The translations under genes and the position numbers were made by a program. Of a DNA stretch of 64,000 nt, positions 17,381 through 26,439 are shown in pieces. How positions within the stretch are numbered: the stretch's first letter is position 1; every line of letters begins with the position of its first letter. This DNA comes from Haloarcula laminariae (lineage in GTDB: Archaea > Halobacteriota > Halobacteria > Halobacteriales > Haloarculaceae), in contig NZ_JAMZFY010000001.1 in assembly GCF_025457605.1 (NCBI RefSeq), forward strand, positions 1,364,001-1,428,000, written 5' to 3'. The notes under the pieces are model-generated. The model was given only the letters and a program-made list of their open reading frames with translations. It ran no database searches and had not been told where the DNA came from.

Positions 17381-17395
17381 ATCTCATAATGTGAA
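17381..17395. promoter_or_regulatory. 15-bp palindromic operator, copy 6
   Basis: ATCTCATAATGTGAA; the left arm is weaker, the right arm perfect. The centre is 102 bp from copy 7, matching the 103-bp spacing of copies 3 and 4. Confidence 0.6.
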
Positions 17396-17482
17396 TTTTC
17401 GTCCCCGCTGTCGCTATATGCGACTTAGAGCGGCTATGCGGGCGATATGCTATATGAGGTGCTTCGTAGGCACACGGGAACA

Positions 17483-17497
17483 GTCACATTATGCGAA
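17483..17497. promoter_or_regulatory. 15-bp palindromic operator, copy 7
   Basis: GTCACATTATGCGAA, the site nearest to the importer operon, about 170 bp upstream of its TATA-like box. Confidence 0.6.
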
Positions 17498-17664
17498 TAC
17501 GGTGGCGATGGGACGGCCCAGCGTCAGCTTGCCGACCGCTCGAACAGTGCCACCAGTTGACGGGGGGTTCCGCATGAACGAATGTCGACAATTGGCGCGG
17601 TATCGACCGAGATGTGTTCTAACCGCTGTCGTGTGTGAGATGTTACGGTCACCACCCACCAAAA

Positions 17665-17676
17665 AGTATAAATACT
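17665..17676 (+). promoter_or_regulatory. TATA-like box of the Liv-type operon
   Basis: AGTATAAATACT centred about 22 nt before ATG 17692, the spacing of a leaderless or nearly leaderless haloarchaeal transcript. Confidence 0.65.
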
Positions 17677-17691
17677 ATATTCGATGATTAC

Positions 17692-19050
17692 ATGACGGAC
17701 GTATCCAACATGACTGAAGATGCAGAACAAGTAGACGAGTCCAGGCGAAACTATCTCAAAGCGGTCGGAGCGGCCGGCGTCGCTGCCGGAATCGCGGGGT
17801 GTTCCGGCTCCACCAACTCGGAATACGCCCCTATCGGCAACTACCCGCCGCAAGGGGACAGCGTTTCGATCGGATTCAACGGGCCGACTTCGGGCGCACT
17901 GGGCCCTGACGGGCAGGACCAGGAGAAGGGGTTCGACCTCGCAGTCAAGCACCTCAACAGCGGGGGCGGCCTCGTCGACCACTGGGACCGGTTGAGCGGC
18001 GACGGCATCATGGGCTCACAGGTCGAGCCGACACGGGCCGACACTGCAGGCAGCGCCGACACCGCACAGGACAACATCGAACGGATGATACAGCGGGACA
18101 ACATCCAGTTCTGGACGGGTGGCATGTCCAGTACGGTGACGATGGCCATGCAAGACGTCGCTCAGCGCGAGAAAGTGCCGTTCATGGGCGGGAACTCCAC
18201 GTCGGCCGGTATCTCCGGGGAGAACTGCTCGCGGTACTACTTCCACCCCACGTTCCACGCGGAGATCATCGGCATGGCGATGGGGGAAGCCGCTCCCTCC
18301 GTGCTCGGCGAGGACCGGGACCTGTTCCACATCTACATGGACTACTCGTACGGCCAGTCGAACCGGGATGCCGCCCGTCAGTACCTCACCGAAGATGGGC
18401 CGTGGACGGATGCGGGCGGAGCCGCCATCGCGGAAGGTGAGACAGACCACAGCTCCCAGATTCAGGCCCTCGAAGACTCCGGCGCCGATACGCTGTACTT
18501 CTCCAGCTTCGGTAACTTCGCGGCCAGTGGCCTCGCACAGATGCGTGACGCCGGCCTCACGGACGACCTCGACGTCATCATCCCGCACGTCAGTGCGTTC
18601 ACCCTCGACCCGCTCGGTGCGGACGCGGAGGGCGTCCTCGGGATGGAGCCGTGGAACCCCAACGCCGACAACGAGGCCAGTCAGGTGTTCGTCGAGTCCT
18701 ACCAGGAAGAGTACGACGAGACGCCCAACCAGAGCTCGCTGCACACCTACGAGTCGATGATGGTGTACGCTGCCGCCGTCGAAGAAGCCGAGACGTTCCA
18801 TCCGCCGACGGTGGTCAGAACGCTCGAGGAGTTCGAGTGGAACCTCGCGTGGGGCGAGTCGGCGTTCCGCGAGGCCGACCACCAGGTCGAGCGGCCGTGG
18901 TACCTCGTTCAGGGTGTCGGGGACGACCGCGCTGAGGAACTCGGTATCCGAACGGAGATCGTCGAGACGACCGACCCGCTCATCTACGGGTCCGATTCGT
19001 ACCCGGCCTCCGAATGCGCGATGGGCGAGAACGAGTACGGGGACGAGTAA
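17692..19050 (+). CDS. ABC importer substrate-binding lipoprotein, LivJ type
   Basis: 452 aa. The Tat lipoprotein signal RRNYLKAVGAAGVAAGIAGC ends in the lipidated Cys. The mature part is a type I periplasmic-binding fold: SIGFNGPTSGALGPDGQDQE, FWTGGMSSTVTMAMQDVAQR and DTLYFSSFGNFAASGLAQM are typical of the branched-chain amino acid/amide class. It is anchored outside the membrane and delivers ligand to the permeases encoded next. The ligand is unknown; this class also takes aromatic acids, amides and urea. Start 17692 was chosen for the TATA-like box; ATG 17710 is an alternative. Confidence 0.92.
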   Translation: MTDVSNMTEDAEQVDESRRNYLKAVGAAGVAAGIAGCSGSTNSEYAPIGNYPPQGDSVSIGFNGPTSGALGPDGQDQEKGFDLAVKHLNSGGGLVDHWDRLSGDGIMGSQVEPTRADTAGSADTAQDNIERMIQRDNIQFWTGGMSSTVTMAMQDVAQREKVPFMGGNSTSAGISGENCSRYYFHPTFHAEIIGMAMGEAAPSVLGEDRDLFHIYMDYSYGQSNRDAARQYLTEDGPWTDAGGAAIAEGETDHSSQIQALEDSGADTLYFSSFGNFAASGLAQMRDAGLTDDLDVIIPHVSAFTLDPLGADAEGVLGMEPWNPNADNEASQVFVESYQEEYDETPNQSSLHTYESMMVYAAAVEEAETFHPPTVVRTLEEFEWNLAWGESAFREADHQVERPWYLVQGVGDDRAEELGIRTEIVETTDPLIYGSDSYPASECAMGENEYGDE

Positions 19051-19283
19051 GTGCCTCGGACCGAGGTCCACAGCCGCAGCTAACCTCCGAGAATGCATAC
19101 GCGACCGGCGGGACGCGGAGACTCCACCCCCGTCGAGCCGAGACTATGCGTCGGCGCCGTGTTTCGTCGTCGAGACACCCGATTCAACGAACTCACCGAA
19201 AACATCCGATTTCCAAGACCAATGTCAACAGCCTCAACCGCACAGATCACGCAAAGTCAAACTGCGATACGCAGGTGGCAGCG

Positions 19284-20225
19284 ATGAGCATCGACGGCAT
19301 CGTCGGCTTCATATTTATCGCCCTGAGCGTCGCGTCGCTGTATCTGCTCGTCGCGGTGGGATTGTCCATCGTGTTCGGCTCGCTCAAATACGTCAACATG
19401 GCACACGGTGTGCTGTATCTGCTGGGCGCGTACGTCGGCCTCCTCATCGCGTCCCAGGAACAGTACGGCGGGCTCCTGAGTGACGCCGGACAGGTCGGTC
19501 TCGGCTGGGGGTTCGTCCCGGCCCTGATACTGACACCGATTATCATCATGGGGGTCGGTATCGTCATGGAGCGGTTCATCGCGAAACCGTTCTACGAACG
19601 CGACCTGCTCGAACAGCTGTTGGTGACGTTCGGTATCCTGATCGCCGCCCAGGAGCTCGTCGCCATCGTCTTCGGCCGAACGGGGACGATTTACCCCCGG
19701 CCTGCGTGGCTCACGGGCGCGGTCTCGCTGCCCGTCGTCGGCACACCGCCGGGCATGAGCGCCGCATCGACGATACGCGTGCTGGTCGTCGGGCTGACGC
19801 TCCTGCTGGTCGGCGCTATCTTCGCGTTCTACAAGTACACCGACTACGGCCTCGCGGTGCGTGCGGGCACCGAGGACTCGGAGATGGCACAGATGCTGGG
19901 GATCCGCGTCGGCCGCCCCTTCCTGCTGATATTCGCGCTGGGGGCCGCCTACGCGGGGCTCGCCGGCGTCCTCGGCGGGTCGCTGTTCAACGTCACCACC
20001 GGTATCGGGATGGAGATAATCATCCCGTCGCTGGTCATCGTCATCATGGGCGGCGTCGGCAGCATCAGAGGAACGGTCATCGGGGCACTGCTGGCGGGGT
20101 TCGTCTTCGCGGCGGCCACTGAACTGGTCCCGAGCATGACCCGTGCGAGCATCTACCTGCTGGCTATCGTGGTACTGACCCTCAGACCGAGCGGTATCTT
20201 CCCCTCGGCGGAGATAGGCCAATGA
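19284..20225 (+). CDS. livH: Branched-chain-type ABC permease LivH
   Basis: 313 aa with about eight membrane helices. SLKYVNMAHGVLYLLGAYVG and MGGVGSIRGTVIGALLAGF are LivH signatures. The open frame reaches upstream to 19014 but the preceding part is hydrophilic and unrelated, so ATG 19284 is taken. It is separated from the binding protein by 233 nt and overlaps the next permease by 4 nt. Forms a heterodimeric channel with LivM. Confidence 0.92.
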   Translation: MSIDGIVGFIFIALSVASLYLLVAVGLSIVFGSLKYVNMAHGVLYLLGAYVGLLIASQEQYGGLLSDAGQVGLGWGFVPALILTPIIIMGVGIVMERFIAKPFYERDLLEQLLVTFGILIAAQELVAIVFGRTGTIYPRPAWLTGAVSLPVVGTPPGMSAASTIRVLVVGLTLLLVGAIFAFYKYTDYGLAVRAGTEDSEMAQMLGIRVGRPFLLIFALGAAYAGLAGVLGGSLFNVTTGIGMEIIIPSLVIVIMGGVGSIRGTVIGALLAGFVFAAATELVPSMTRASIYLLAIVVLTLRPSGIFPSAEIGQ

Positions 20226-21361
20226 GTACTGACACGATCAGCGACATCCTTGACACCGAAGCGCCGTTGCTTAGCTGGGAGACGTGGGACCAGGTCAAAC
20301 ACACCGAGCGGTTCGTCGCGCTGGCAGCGGCGGTGTTTGCCCTCTCGTTCTCGTATCTCTTCGGCCGGGCCCCGGTTATCTCGGGTATCTTCCGCGGGTA
20401 TCACGGCCTCGCAATCACGATACTCATCTGGTCCATCTTCGCGCTGGGGTTCAACCTCCTGTTGGGCCAGACCGGGCTCCTCTCCTTCGGTCACGCGATG
20501 TTCTTCGGGACGGCGAGCTACGCCGCGGCGCTGTTCTCGATACACGTCCACGCCGACCCCCTCGCCATCATCCTGGTGGGCGTGTTGGCCGCGGTCGCGC
20601 TCGGCGCCCTCTCGGCGCTGATTTTGCTCCGTCTGCACACCGTCTACTTCTCTATCGTCGCACTCGCTATCGCGCAGTTCCTCTTCTTCCTCGCCCGGGA
20701 GCCGCTGGTCGAGATAACGAAGGGTATCAACGGCCTCGACGTGGCCCGCATCCCGGTCTTGGGGCTCTTCGAACTCGACCACCGGTACCGCGGTGTCCTC
20801 GGGATGGTCATCGTGGACAACCTGTACCTCTTCATCGGCGTCTTCTTCGTCGCCGTCGTCGTGTTCATCACACGCGTCCGAAAATCGCCCTACGGGCTGA
20901 TTTTCAAGGCCATACGCGAAAACGAGACGCGGGCATCGTTCGTCGGACTCAACGTCTGGCGCTACAAGTTCGCGGCGTTCATCCTCTCGGCGGCGATTGT
21001 CGGCCTCGCCGGGAGCCTGATGGCCGTCAACACGCAGTTCGCCGGCGTCGAACGGCTCTACTGGCAGGTCAGCGGTGACATCGTCGTGATGGCCGTCCTC
21101 GGCGGGCTGGGGACGATTGCCGGCCCGATTATCGGGACCTTCGTCTTCTACTACTTCAAGGGCATCGTCAACGGGTTCCCCATGCTGGGGGACTACTGGC
21201 TGCTCCTGTTGGCGCTGTCTTTCACCGCTGTCGTGTGGGTCTACCCCGACGGTATCTGGGGTATGGTCACGGACTTCACGAGCGCGCTCCGTGAGCCTGA
21301 GGAACTCGTGGCGGACACGAAGCAACGTCTCAGAGACCTCGCGCCGGGAGGTGACGGATAA
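20222..21361 (+). CDS. livM: Branched-chain-type ABC permease LivM
   Basis: 379 aa, about ten membrane helices after a 25-residue cytoplasmic N-terminus. GFNLLLGQTGLLSFGHAMFF and VMAVLGGLGTIAGPIIGTF are LivM hallmarks. Its start overlaps the livH stop as ATGA and its stop shares one base with the livG start (TAATG), showing tight translational coupling. Partner of LivH in the membrane. Confidence 0.93.
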   Translation: MSTDTISDILDTEAPLLSWETWDQVKHTERFVALAAAVFALSFSYLFGRAPVISGIFRGYHGLAITILIWSIFALGFNLLLGQTGLLSFGHAMFFGTASYAAALFSIHVHADPLAIILVGVLAAVALGALSALILLRLHTVYFSIVALAIAQFLFFLAREPLVEITKGINGLDVARIPVLGLFELDHRYRGVLGMVIVDNLYLFIGVFFVAVVVFITRVRKSPYGLIFKAIRENETRASFVGLNVWRYKFAAFILSAAIVGLAGSLMAVNTQFAGVERLYWQVSGDIVVMAVLGGLGTIAGPIIGTFVFYYFKGIVNGFPMLGDYWLLLLALSFTAVVWVYPDGIWGMVTDFTSALREPEELVADTKQRLRDLAPGGDG

Positions 21362-22119
21362 TGGCACTGCTCGAAACACAGGGACTACGAAAGGAATTCG
21401 GCGGCCTCACGGCCCTCGACGGCGTGGATATCGCCGTCGAAGAGGGAGAGCTGGTGTCGCTCATCGGTCCCAACGGGGCCGGTAAGTCGACGCTCATCAA
21501 CACCATCACGGGGCGGCTGACGCCGACAGACGGCGAAATCTACTACGGCGGCACCGACCTCATCGGAATGGCGCCGTTCGAAATCGCCCAACTCGGCGTC
21601 GGACGGTCGTTCCAGACGGCGTCGATTCTGCCGGAACTGACCGTCCGCGAGAACATCCAGGTCGCGTCGTTCGCGACGGAACACGGCTCGTTCTCGGTCA
21701 ACTTCCTCCGCCGGCGTGACTCCTTCGACGCGGTGCAGAAACGAACGGACGACATCCTTCGGACGATCGAACTCGAATCGAAGGCCGACATGGACGCCAA
21801 GTCACTGCCGTACGGTGACAAGCGACGGCTCGAAGTCGCCATCGCGCTCGCGACCGACCCGGACCTCCTGTTCATGGACGAACCCACGGCCGGGATGTCC
21901 CCCACGGAGACCGAGATGACGGTCGATCTCATCGACGACCTCCTCTCGGATTGGGGCATGACGATATTCCTCGTCGAACACGACATGGACATCGTCTTCG
22001 ATATCTCCGACCGCATCTTCACGCTCCATCAGGGCGAACTGATTGCGAAAGGGACACCGGCGGAGATACGGGACCATCCGGCCGTTCGAGAGGCCTACCT
22101 CGGAGGTGACGAGGCGTGA
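21361..22119 (+). CDS. livG: ABC ATPase LivG
   Basis: 252 aa. Walker A GPNGAGKSTLINTI, signature LPYGDKRRLEVAIAL (the LivG variant with YG in place of SGG), Walker B LLFMDEPTAGMS and switch HDMDIVFDISDRI. One of two cytoplasmic ATPases of the importer. Overlaps the next gene by 4 nt. Confidence 0.94.
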   Translation: MALLETQGLRKEFGGLTALDGVDIAVEEGELVSLIGPNGAGKSTLINTITGRLTPTDGEIYYGGTDLIGMAPFEIAQLGVGRSFQTASILPELTVRENIQVASFATEHGSFSVNFLRRRDSFDAVQKRTDDILRTIELESKADMDAKSLPYGDKRRLEVAIALATDPDLLFMDEPTAGMSPTETEMTVDLIDDLLSDWGMTIFLVEHDMDIVFDISDRIFTLHQGELIAKGTPAEIRDHPAVREAYLGGDEA

Positions 22120-22859
22120 GCCTGCTTCGACTGGAGGACGTCCACTCCCATTACGGCCCGAGTCACATCCTCCGGGGCGTCTCGCTCACCATCGAGGAAG
22201 GCGAAATCGTCACGCTCCTCGGACGGAACGGCGCCGGCAAGACGACGACGGTCCGGAGCATCGCCGGCACCGAACCGCCCGAGGTCCGGTCCGGCACGAT
22301 ACAGTTCGACGGGACGGACATCACGGACTGGCCGGCCGACGACGTCGCGATGGGCGGCATCGGCGTCGTGCCCGAGGGGCGTCGCCTGTTCGCCGAACTG
22401 ACCGTCGAAGAGAACCTCCAGATGTCAAAAATCACGCGCGGGTGGTGGAACACCATCCGGCGGGGTGGTCTGGGCGGCGGCGAGAGCACGATGTCGATCG
22501 ACGAACTCTACGAGCTGTTCCCGCGACTCGACGAGCGGCGCGGCCAGGAAGCCGGCACGCTCTCAGGTGGCGAACAGCAGATGCTGTCGATCGCCCGGAC
22601 GCTCCGCTTGCCGAGTCTCGAACTCCTCTTACTGGACGAGCCGACGGAGGGACTCGCGCCCCAGATAGTCAAAGCGGTCGGGGACGCCATCGACGAAATC
22701 GCCGACCAAGGGCTAACCGTGTTGCTCATCGAGCAGAACGTCCGCGAGGCGCTGCGCATCGCGGACCGCGGCTACGTCCTCGACCAGGGCGACATCGTCT
22801 ACGAGGGGACTGTCGACGAGCTCGAAGAGAAGGACCTGGACGAGTACCTCGTCGTCTAA
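22116..22859 (+). CDS. livF: ABC ATPase LivF
   Basis: 247 aa from a GTG that overlaps the livG stop (GTGA). Walker A GRNGAGKTTTVRSIAG, signature LSGGEQQMLSIARTL, Walker B LLLLDEPTEGLAP and IEQNVREALRIADRGYVLD. Second ATPase of the importer. A hairpin follows shortly, suggesting the operon ends here. Confidence 0.94.
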   Translation: MSLLRLEDVHSHYGPSHILRGVSLTIEEGEIVTLLGRNGAGKTTTVRSIAGTEPPEVRSGTIQFDGTDITDWPADDVAMGGIGVVPEGRRLFAELTVEENLQMSKITRGWWNTIRRGGLGGGESTMSIDELYELFPRLDERRGQEAGTLSGGEQQMLSIARTLRLPSLELLLLDEPTEGLAPQIVKAVGDAIDEIADQGLTVLLIEQNVREALRIADRGYVLDQGDIVYEGTVDELEEKDLDEYLVV

Positions 22860-22865
22860 GCGTTC

Positions 22866-22881
22866 GGCGTCGGTCGACGCC
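22866..22881 (+). terminator. Hairpin after the Liv-type operon
   Basis: GGCGTC/GACGCC 6-bp perfect stem around GGTC, 7 nt after the livF stop. There is no long T-run, so termination is only suggested by position. Confidence 0.35.
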
Positions 22882-22982
22882 TCTCGCGCCGGCCACCATA
22901 TCGGAGAGCGGGCCCGGGAACACCCGGAAACTCGTACTGCCTGTCGACACCATTATTATCTCAACGCCGATACTGATAGGAG

Positions 22983-24239
22983 ATGCCAATGCACAGCAGG
23001 CGACGGTTCCTCGCCGCGGTCTCGGCGTCCGGACTCTCAGTCGCCGCGGGGTGTCTGAGTTCTGACTCCGAACCGGACAGCCACCCGATTTCCGAACCGA
23101 TCAGCTCCTGGCCCACGTTCCACGGGAGCCGATACAACACCGGCTACACGGGCGGTGCCGATATGGCCGATTCGAAACCGTCGACGAAGTGGACCTACGA
23201 CGCCGACGGAGCGTTCTGGGGCAGTCCAATCATCGCGGACGGGCGCGTGTACATCGGCAGCGCGGACAACGCCGTCTACGCGCTCGACGCCGAGACGGGC
23301 AGCGAGGAGTGGTCGTTCTCGGCCGAACACAGAATCGAGGCGACGCCGGCCTACAGCGACGGGACAGTCTACGTCGGGTCCTACGACAAGAGCTTGTACG
23401 CTATCGACGCGGCGACCGGCGAGGAGCAGTGGTCGCGGACGTTCGACGGGCTGATTCGGGGCAGCGCGACCGTCTGGGACGGCGATGTGTTCGTCGGTGT
23501 CGGGTGCCACAACCTCGCGTGTGCCTGGTACGCCAACGAGAGTGACGTGTCGGAGAGCGGGTGGCTGTACTCGCTCGACGCCGAGTCCGGCGAGACGAAC
23601 TGGACACACGAGGTCGGTAACGAAGTGGTGAGTTCCCCCGCGGTCACCGACGAGACCGTGTACGTCGGCGCGTCGGACGGCCAGCTGTACGCACTGGACC
23701 CGACAGAGGGCGACGTCGACTGGAGTTACGAGACGGAGGACATGATATGGTCCAGTCCCGCCGTCGCATACGGAAGCGTCTACATTACCGACTGGAACGG
23801 GAACGTCCACGCAGTCGACGCGGACGCGGGCGAACAGGAGTGGTTGGCCGACACCGCCGGGCAGTACATCTCGGGCTCCGTCGCCGTCGACGAGGAGGCC
23901 GTCTACGTCGGCCACACACCGTACAACACGCTCGACGACCCGACGACGAACTACGCGAAGATATTCCGATTCGACCAGGAGACCGGCGAGGAGGCCTGGA
24001 GCTTCGAGACCCCGTCGTCCGAAATCGGCAGCAGCCCGGTCGTGACCGACGACCACCTCTACGTCGGGAGCCACCGACAGACCGACGGCGGTGACGTCGG
24101 CCTCCACGCCCTCACGACCGACGGCGAGGAGGCGTGGTTCATGGAAATCGGCGGCAGGGGCGTCGGGTCCAGTCCGGCACTCGTCGACGGCGTCCTCTAC
24201 TTCGGCGGGACTGACGGGACGGTGTACGCCCTCGAATAG
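22983..24239 (+). CDS. PQQ-like beta-propeller lipoprotein
   Basis: 418 aa. Tat lipoprotein signal SRRRFLAAVSASGLSVAAGC, lipidated at the Cys. The rest is a run of about seven PQQ/BamB-like blades, each with a strand such as VYIGSADNAVYALDAETG, VYVGSYDKSLYAIDAATG or VYVGASDGQLYALDPTEG followed by a Trp. The protein is outside the cell, anchored to the membrane. No cofactor-binding or active-site residues stand out, so a binding or scaffold role is as likely as an enzyme. It follows the importer operon by 120 nt on the same strand and precedes a chemotaxis-type transducer. Confidence 0.88.
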   Translation: MPMHSRRRFLAAVSASGLSVAAGCLSSDSEPDSHPISEPISSWPTFHGSRYNTGYTGGADMADSKPSTKWTYDADGAFWGSPIIADGRVYIGSADNAVYALDAETGSEEWSFSAEHRIEATPAYSDGTVYVGSYDKSLYAIDAATGEEQWSRTFDGLIRGSATVWDGDVFVGVGCHNLACAWYANESDVSESGWLYSLDAESGETNWTHEVGNEVVSSPAVTDETVYVGASDGQLYALDPTEGDVDWSYETEDMIWSSPAVAYGSVYITDWNGNVHAVDADAGEQEWLADTAGQYISGSVAVDEEAVYVGHTPYNTLDDPTTNYAKIFRFDQETGEEAWSFETPSSEIGSSPVVTDDHLYVGSHRQTDGGDVGLHALTTDGEEAWFMEIGGRGVGSSPALVDGVLYFGGTDGTVYALE

Positions 24240-24285
24240 CGCCCGAACCGGGCAAAAACGGGGCCGGTCGAAACAGTCAGTCGGC

Positions 24286-24696
24286 TTACTCGCTCGGAAC
24301 CTCGCCCGGCGGGAAAATCTCCGCTCCGTCGACCTCCCGTATCTCGGCTTCCGGCCCGGGCGGGCTGTACACCGCCAGGAACCGAAGCGGCTCCCAGGAC
24401 GTGTTCATGGTACTGTGTTCGACGCCTTTGGGGATGTAGACCATCTCGCCCGCACTGACCGTGCGCGTCTCGTCCCCGATTGTCTGTTCGCCCTCCCCGC
24501 CGAGGATGTAGAGTATCTCGTCGCTGTCCGGATGGGTGTGGCGCTCGTGGCCCTTGCCGGGTTTGAGCAACACGACTCCGGAGCTGAACTCCTCGCACCC
24601 CGTGACATCGGGCGCGTTCATCCACTTCAGCGTCCCCCAGTCTAGCTGGATCGTCTCGACGTCGTCTGGCTGGACAAAGTAGTCGCTTGTCGGCAT
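24286..24696 (-). CDS. Small cupin-domain protein
   Basis: 136 aa from ATG 24696. Cupin motif 1 is GHERHTHPDSDEILYILGG (two His and the Glu in place) and motif 2 GEMVYIPKGVEHSTMN (His in place), so a metal site is intact. Such single-domain cupins act as isomerases, dioxygenases or small-molecule binders; the substrate is unknown. A TATA-like TATTTAATATC stands about 30 nt upstream. It is convergent with the propeller gene and may serve module A. Confidence 0.85.
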   Translation of the reverse strand: MPTSDYFVQPDDVETIQLDWGTLKWMNAPDVTGCEEFSSGVVLLKPGKGHERHTHPDSDEILYILGGEGEQTIGDETRTVSAGEMVYIPKGVEHSTMNTSWEPLRFLAVYSPPGPEAEIREVDGAEIFPPGEVPSE

Positions 24697-24869
24697 AGCG
24701 TATGATATCGAACAGGAACGGATATTAAATATTGTGGTCGGTTCGACAGCCGACGCCAGCGGCCGAGCCACACGTGACACCGCCCACCGAGCCCGAATTC
24801 CGACGAGCGAATATCATCTGTGAGATTGGTGGATGAGGACTTTTGTATCGGTGTGTGAAATGGACACGT

Positions 24870-26345
24870 GTGTCCAGTATCGAGTCAGACAGAGCGCAGA
24901 CTCCGGAGCGACCGGACGACGCCGAAATCGGCACGTGGGAGTACACTCCCCCCTCGGGGACATTTCGGTGGAGCGCCGAGGCGAACCGCATACACGGGCC
25001 CGAAACGGGGCAGACGGGGCCGCTCTCGGACGTTCTCGGGCAGTTCGACAGCGAAACACTGTCGCTACTCCGGGAGGATATCGAGCGCGCGGCGAACGCC
25101 GGCGAACCGTTCACCCGGGAGATACGGCTGGCCGACGACCAGCAGGCCACGCTTCGCCTGCACGGCGCACCCGTCCGCGAGGAGGGTGACATCGTCGCCG
25201 TCCGGGGCATCGCACAGGACAGCACCGAGCTGTCCATGCTCCGTCAGCGCGTCGAGGTGCTCCGCGATGCGAGCCAGCAACTCATGGGCGCCGAGTCGCC
25301 GGAGACCGTCGCCCAGATAATGGCCGACGCGTCGAAGAACATTCTCGGATACGTAAACACGACCATCCGACTGCTCGACGAGGAGGAGGGGATGCTTCGC
25401 ACGACCATCTCCACGGAGGAGTGTGTCTCCAAAGCCGGCGAGCGGCCGGACTATCCCGTCGACGAGGCGACCCCCGCGGCACGGACGTTCCGGACGGGCG
25501 AATCCGAATTACAGCAGGATCACGAGGCCACACAGGACGGCCGTGACAGGGGAGAGCTGATGTCCGGGCTCTACGTCCCCATCGGTGACCAAGGGGTGCT
25601 GAGTGCGGGCGACACGGCAATCAGCGCCTTCGACGACGGCGACTTGGAGGCCGCGGAACTGCTCGGGCAACTCGGCTCGGAAGCGCTGACCCGTATCGAG
25701 TCCCAGCGCGAACTCCAGGAGCACAACGAACAGTTGACCGGGTTCATCCAGGAAATGACCGCAAGCATCGAAGAGGTGACCACGACGACCAACACCGTCG
25801 AGACGCTCGCGGCCGAGGCCGTCGAGAAGGCCAACGAGGGCGACGACGCTATCGATTCCGTCGCAGACGAGGTCGACGAAATCGAGTCACAGGTCGAGGC
25901 GGCCGCCGCCGACATCGAACAGCTCAACGAAGTCGTCACCGAAATCGACGAGATAGTCAATCTCATCCACGAAATCGCGGACCAGACCAACATCCTCGCG
26001 CTCAACGCCAATATCGAAGCTGCGAGGGCCGGCGAAGCGGGCGCGGGCTTTGCCGTCGTCGCCGATGAGGTCAAAGCCCTGGCCGAGCGAACCCAGGAGG
26101 CGACCGACGAAATCGAGTCGCTCATTCAGCGCGTCGAGCAACAGACGGCGCAGACGACCGAGAGCATCCGTGCGTCGACCGGCTACGTCGCCGACGGTCG
26201 TGCGTCAGCGCACACGTCCAGCGAGTTACTCAACGAAGTGGTGACGGCTATCGGGGAAACGAAAGACGGCGTCGCCGAGATTCACCAAGCGATGGAGGAA
26301 CAGTCCGACTCCATAGAGCGGATATCCGCCACTCTCGACGAGTAA
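24870..26345 (+). CDS. Soluble PAS-GAF methyl-accepting chemotaxis transducer
   Basis: 491 aa from a GTG at 24870; a TTG at 24843 would add nine residues. No membrane segment. An N-terminal PAS (about 15-115) and a GAF (about 120-285, with [14 protein letters not shown] and [19 protein letters not shown]) precede a long coiled coil. The signalling hairpin tip reads [20 protein letters not shown] (about 370), which contacts CheA/CheW. It is a cytoplasmic receptor, sensing an internal or diffusible signal. Its PAS-GAF half is paralogous to the protein at 15476-16378 on the other side of the importer operon. Confidence 0.9.
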   Translation: MSSIESDRAQTPERPDDAEIGTWEYTPPSGTFRWSAEANRIHGPETGQTGPLSDVLGQFDSETLSLLREDIERAANAGEPFTREIRLADDQQATLRLHGAPVREEGDIVAVRGIAQDSTELSMLRQRVEVLRDASQQLMGAESPETVAQIMADASKNILGYVNTTIRLLDEEEGMLRTTISTEECVSKAGERPDYPVDEATPAARTFRTGESELQQDHEATQDGRDRGELMSGLYVPIGDQGVLSAGDTAISAFDDGDLEAAELLGQLGSEALTRIESQRELQEHNEQLTGFIQEMTASIEEVTTTTNTVETLAAEAVEKANEGDDAIDSVADEVDEIESQVEAAAADIEQLNEVVTEIDEIVNLIHEIADQTNILALNANIEAARAGEAGAGFAVVADEVKALAERTQEATDEIESLIQRVEQQTAQTTESIRASTGYVADGRASAHTSSELLNEVVTAIGETKDGVAEIHQAMEEQSDSIERISATLDE

Positions 26346-26439
26346 CGAACAGCACGTCTCCAGTGAAATCGGCCGGCAGAGGGGCCGCAAAACTGGCTAC
26401 AGACAGGTGCATATCGAAAACTTATCCAGTTCAAAAACT

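Larger units (their letters stand above)
16379..17691. other. 1.3-kb intergenic control region of the Liv-type operon
   Basis: No convincing gene in any frame. It holds three copies of the 15-bp palindrome, one copy of the 20-bp palindrome, a TATA-like GATTATAAACA near 16709 and the promoter of the importer operon. The length and site density suggest a complex control region, or a displaced promoter left from a deletion. Confidence 0.6.
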
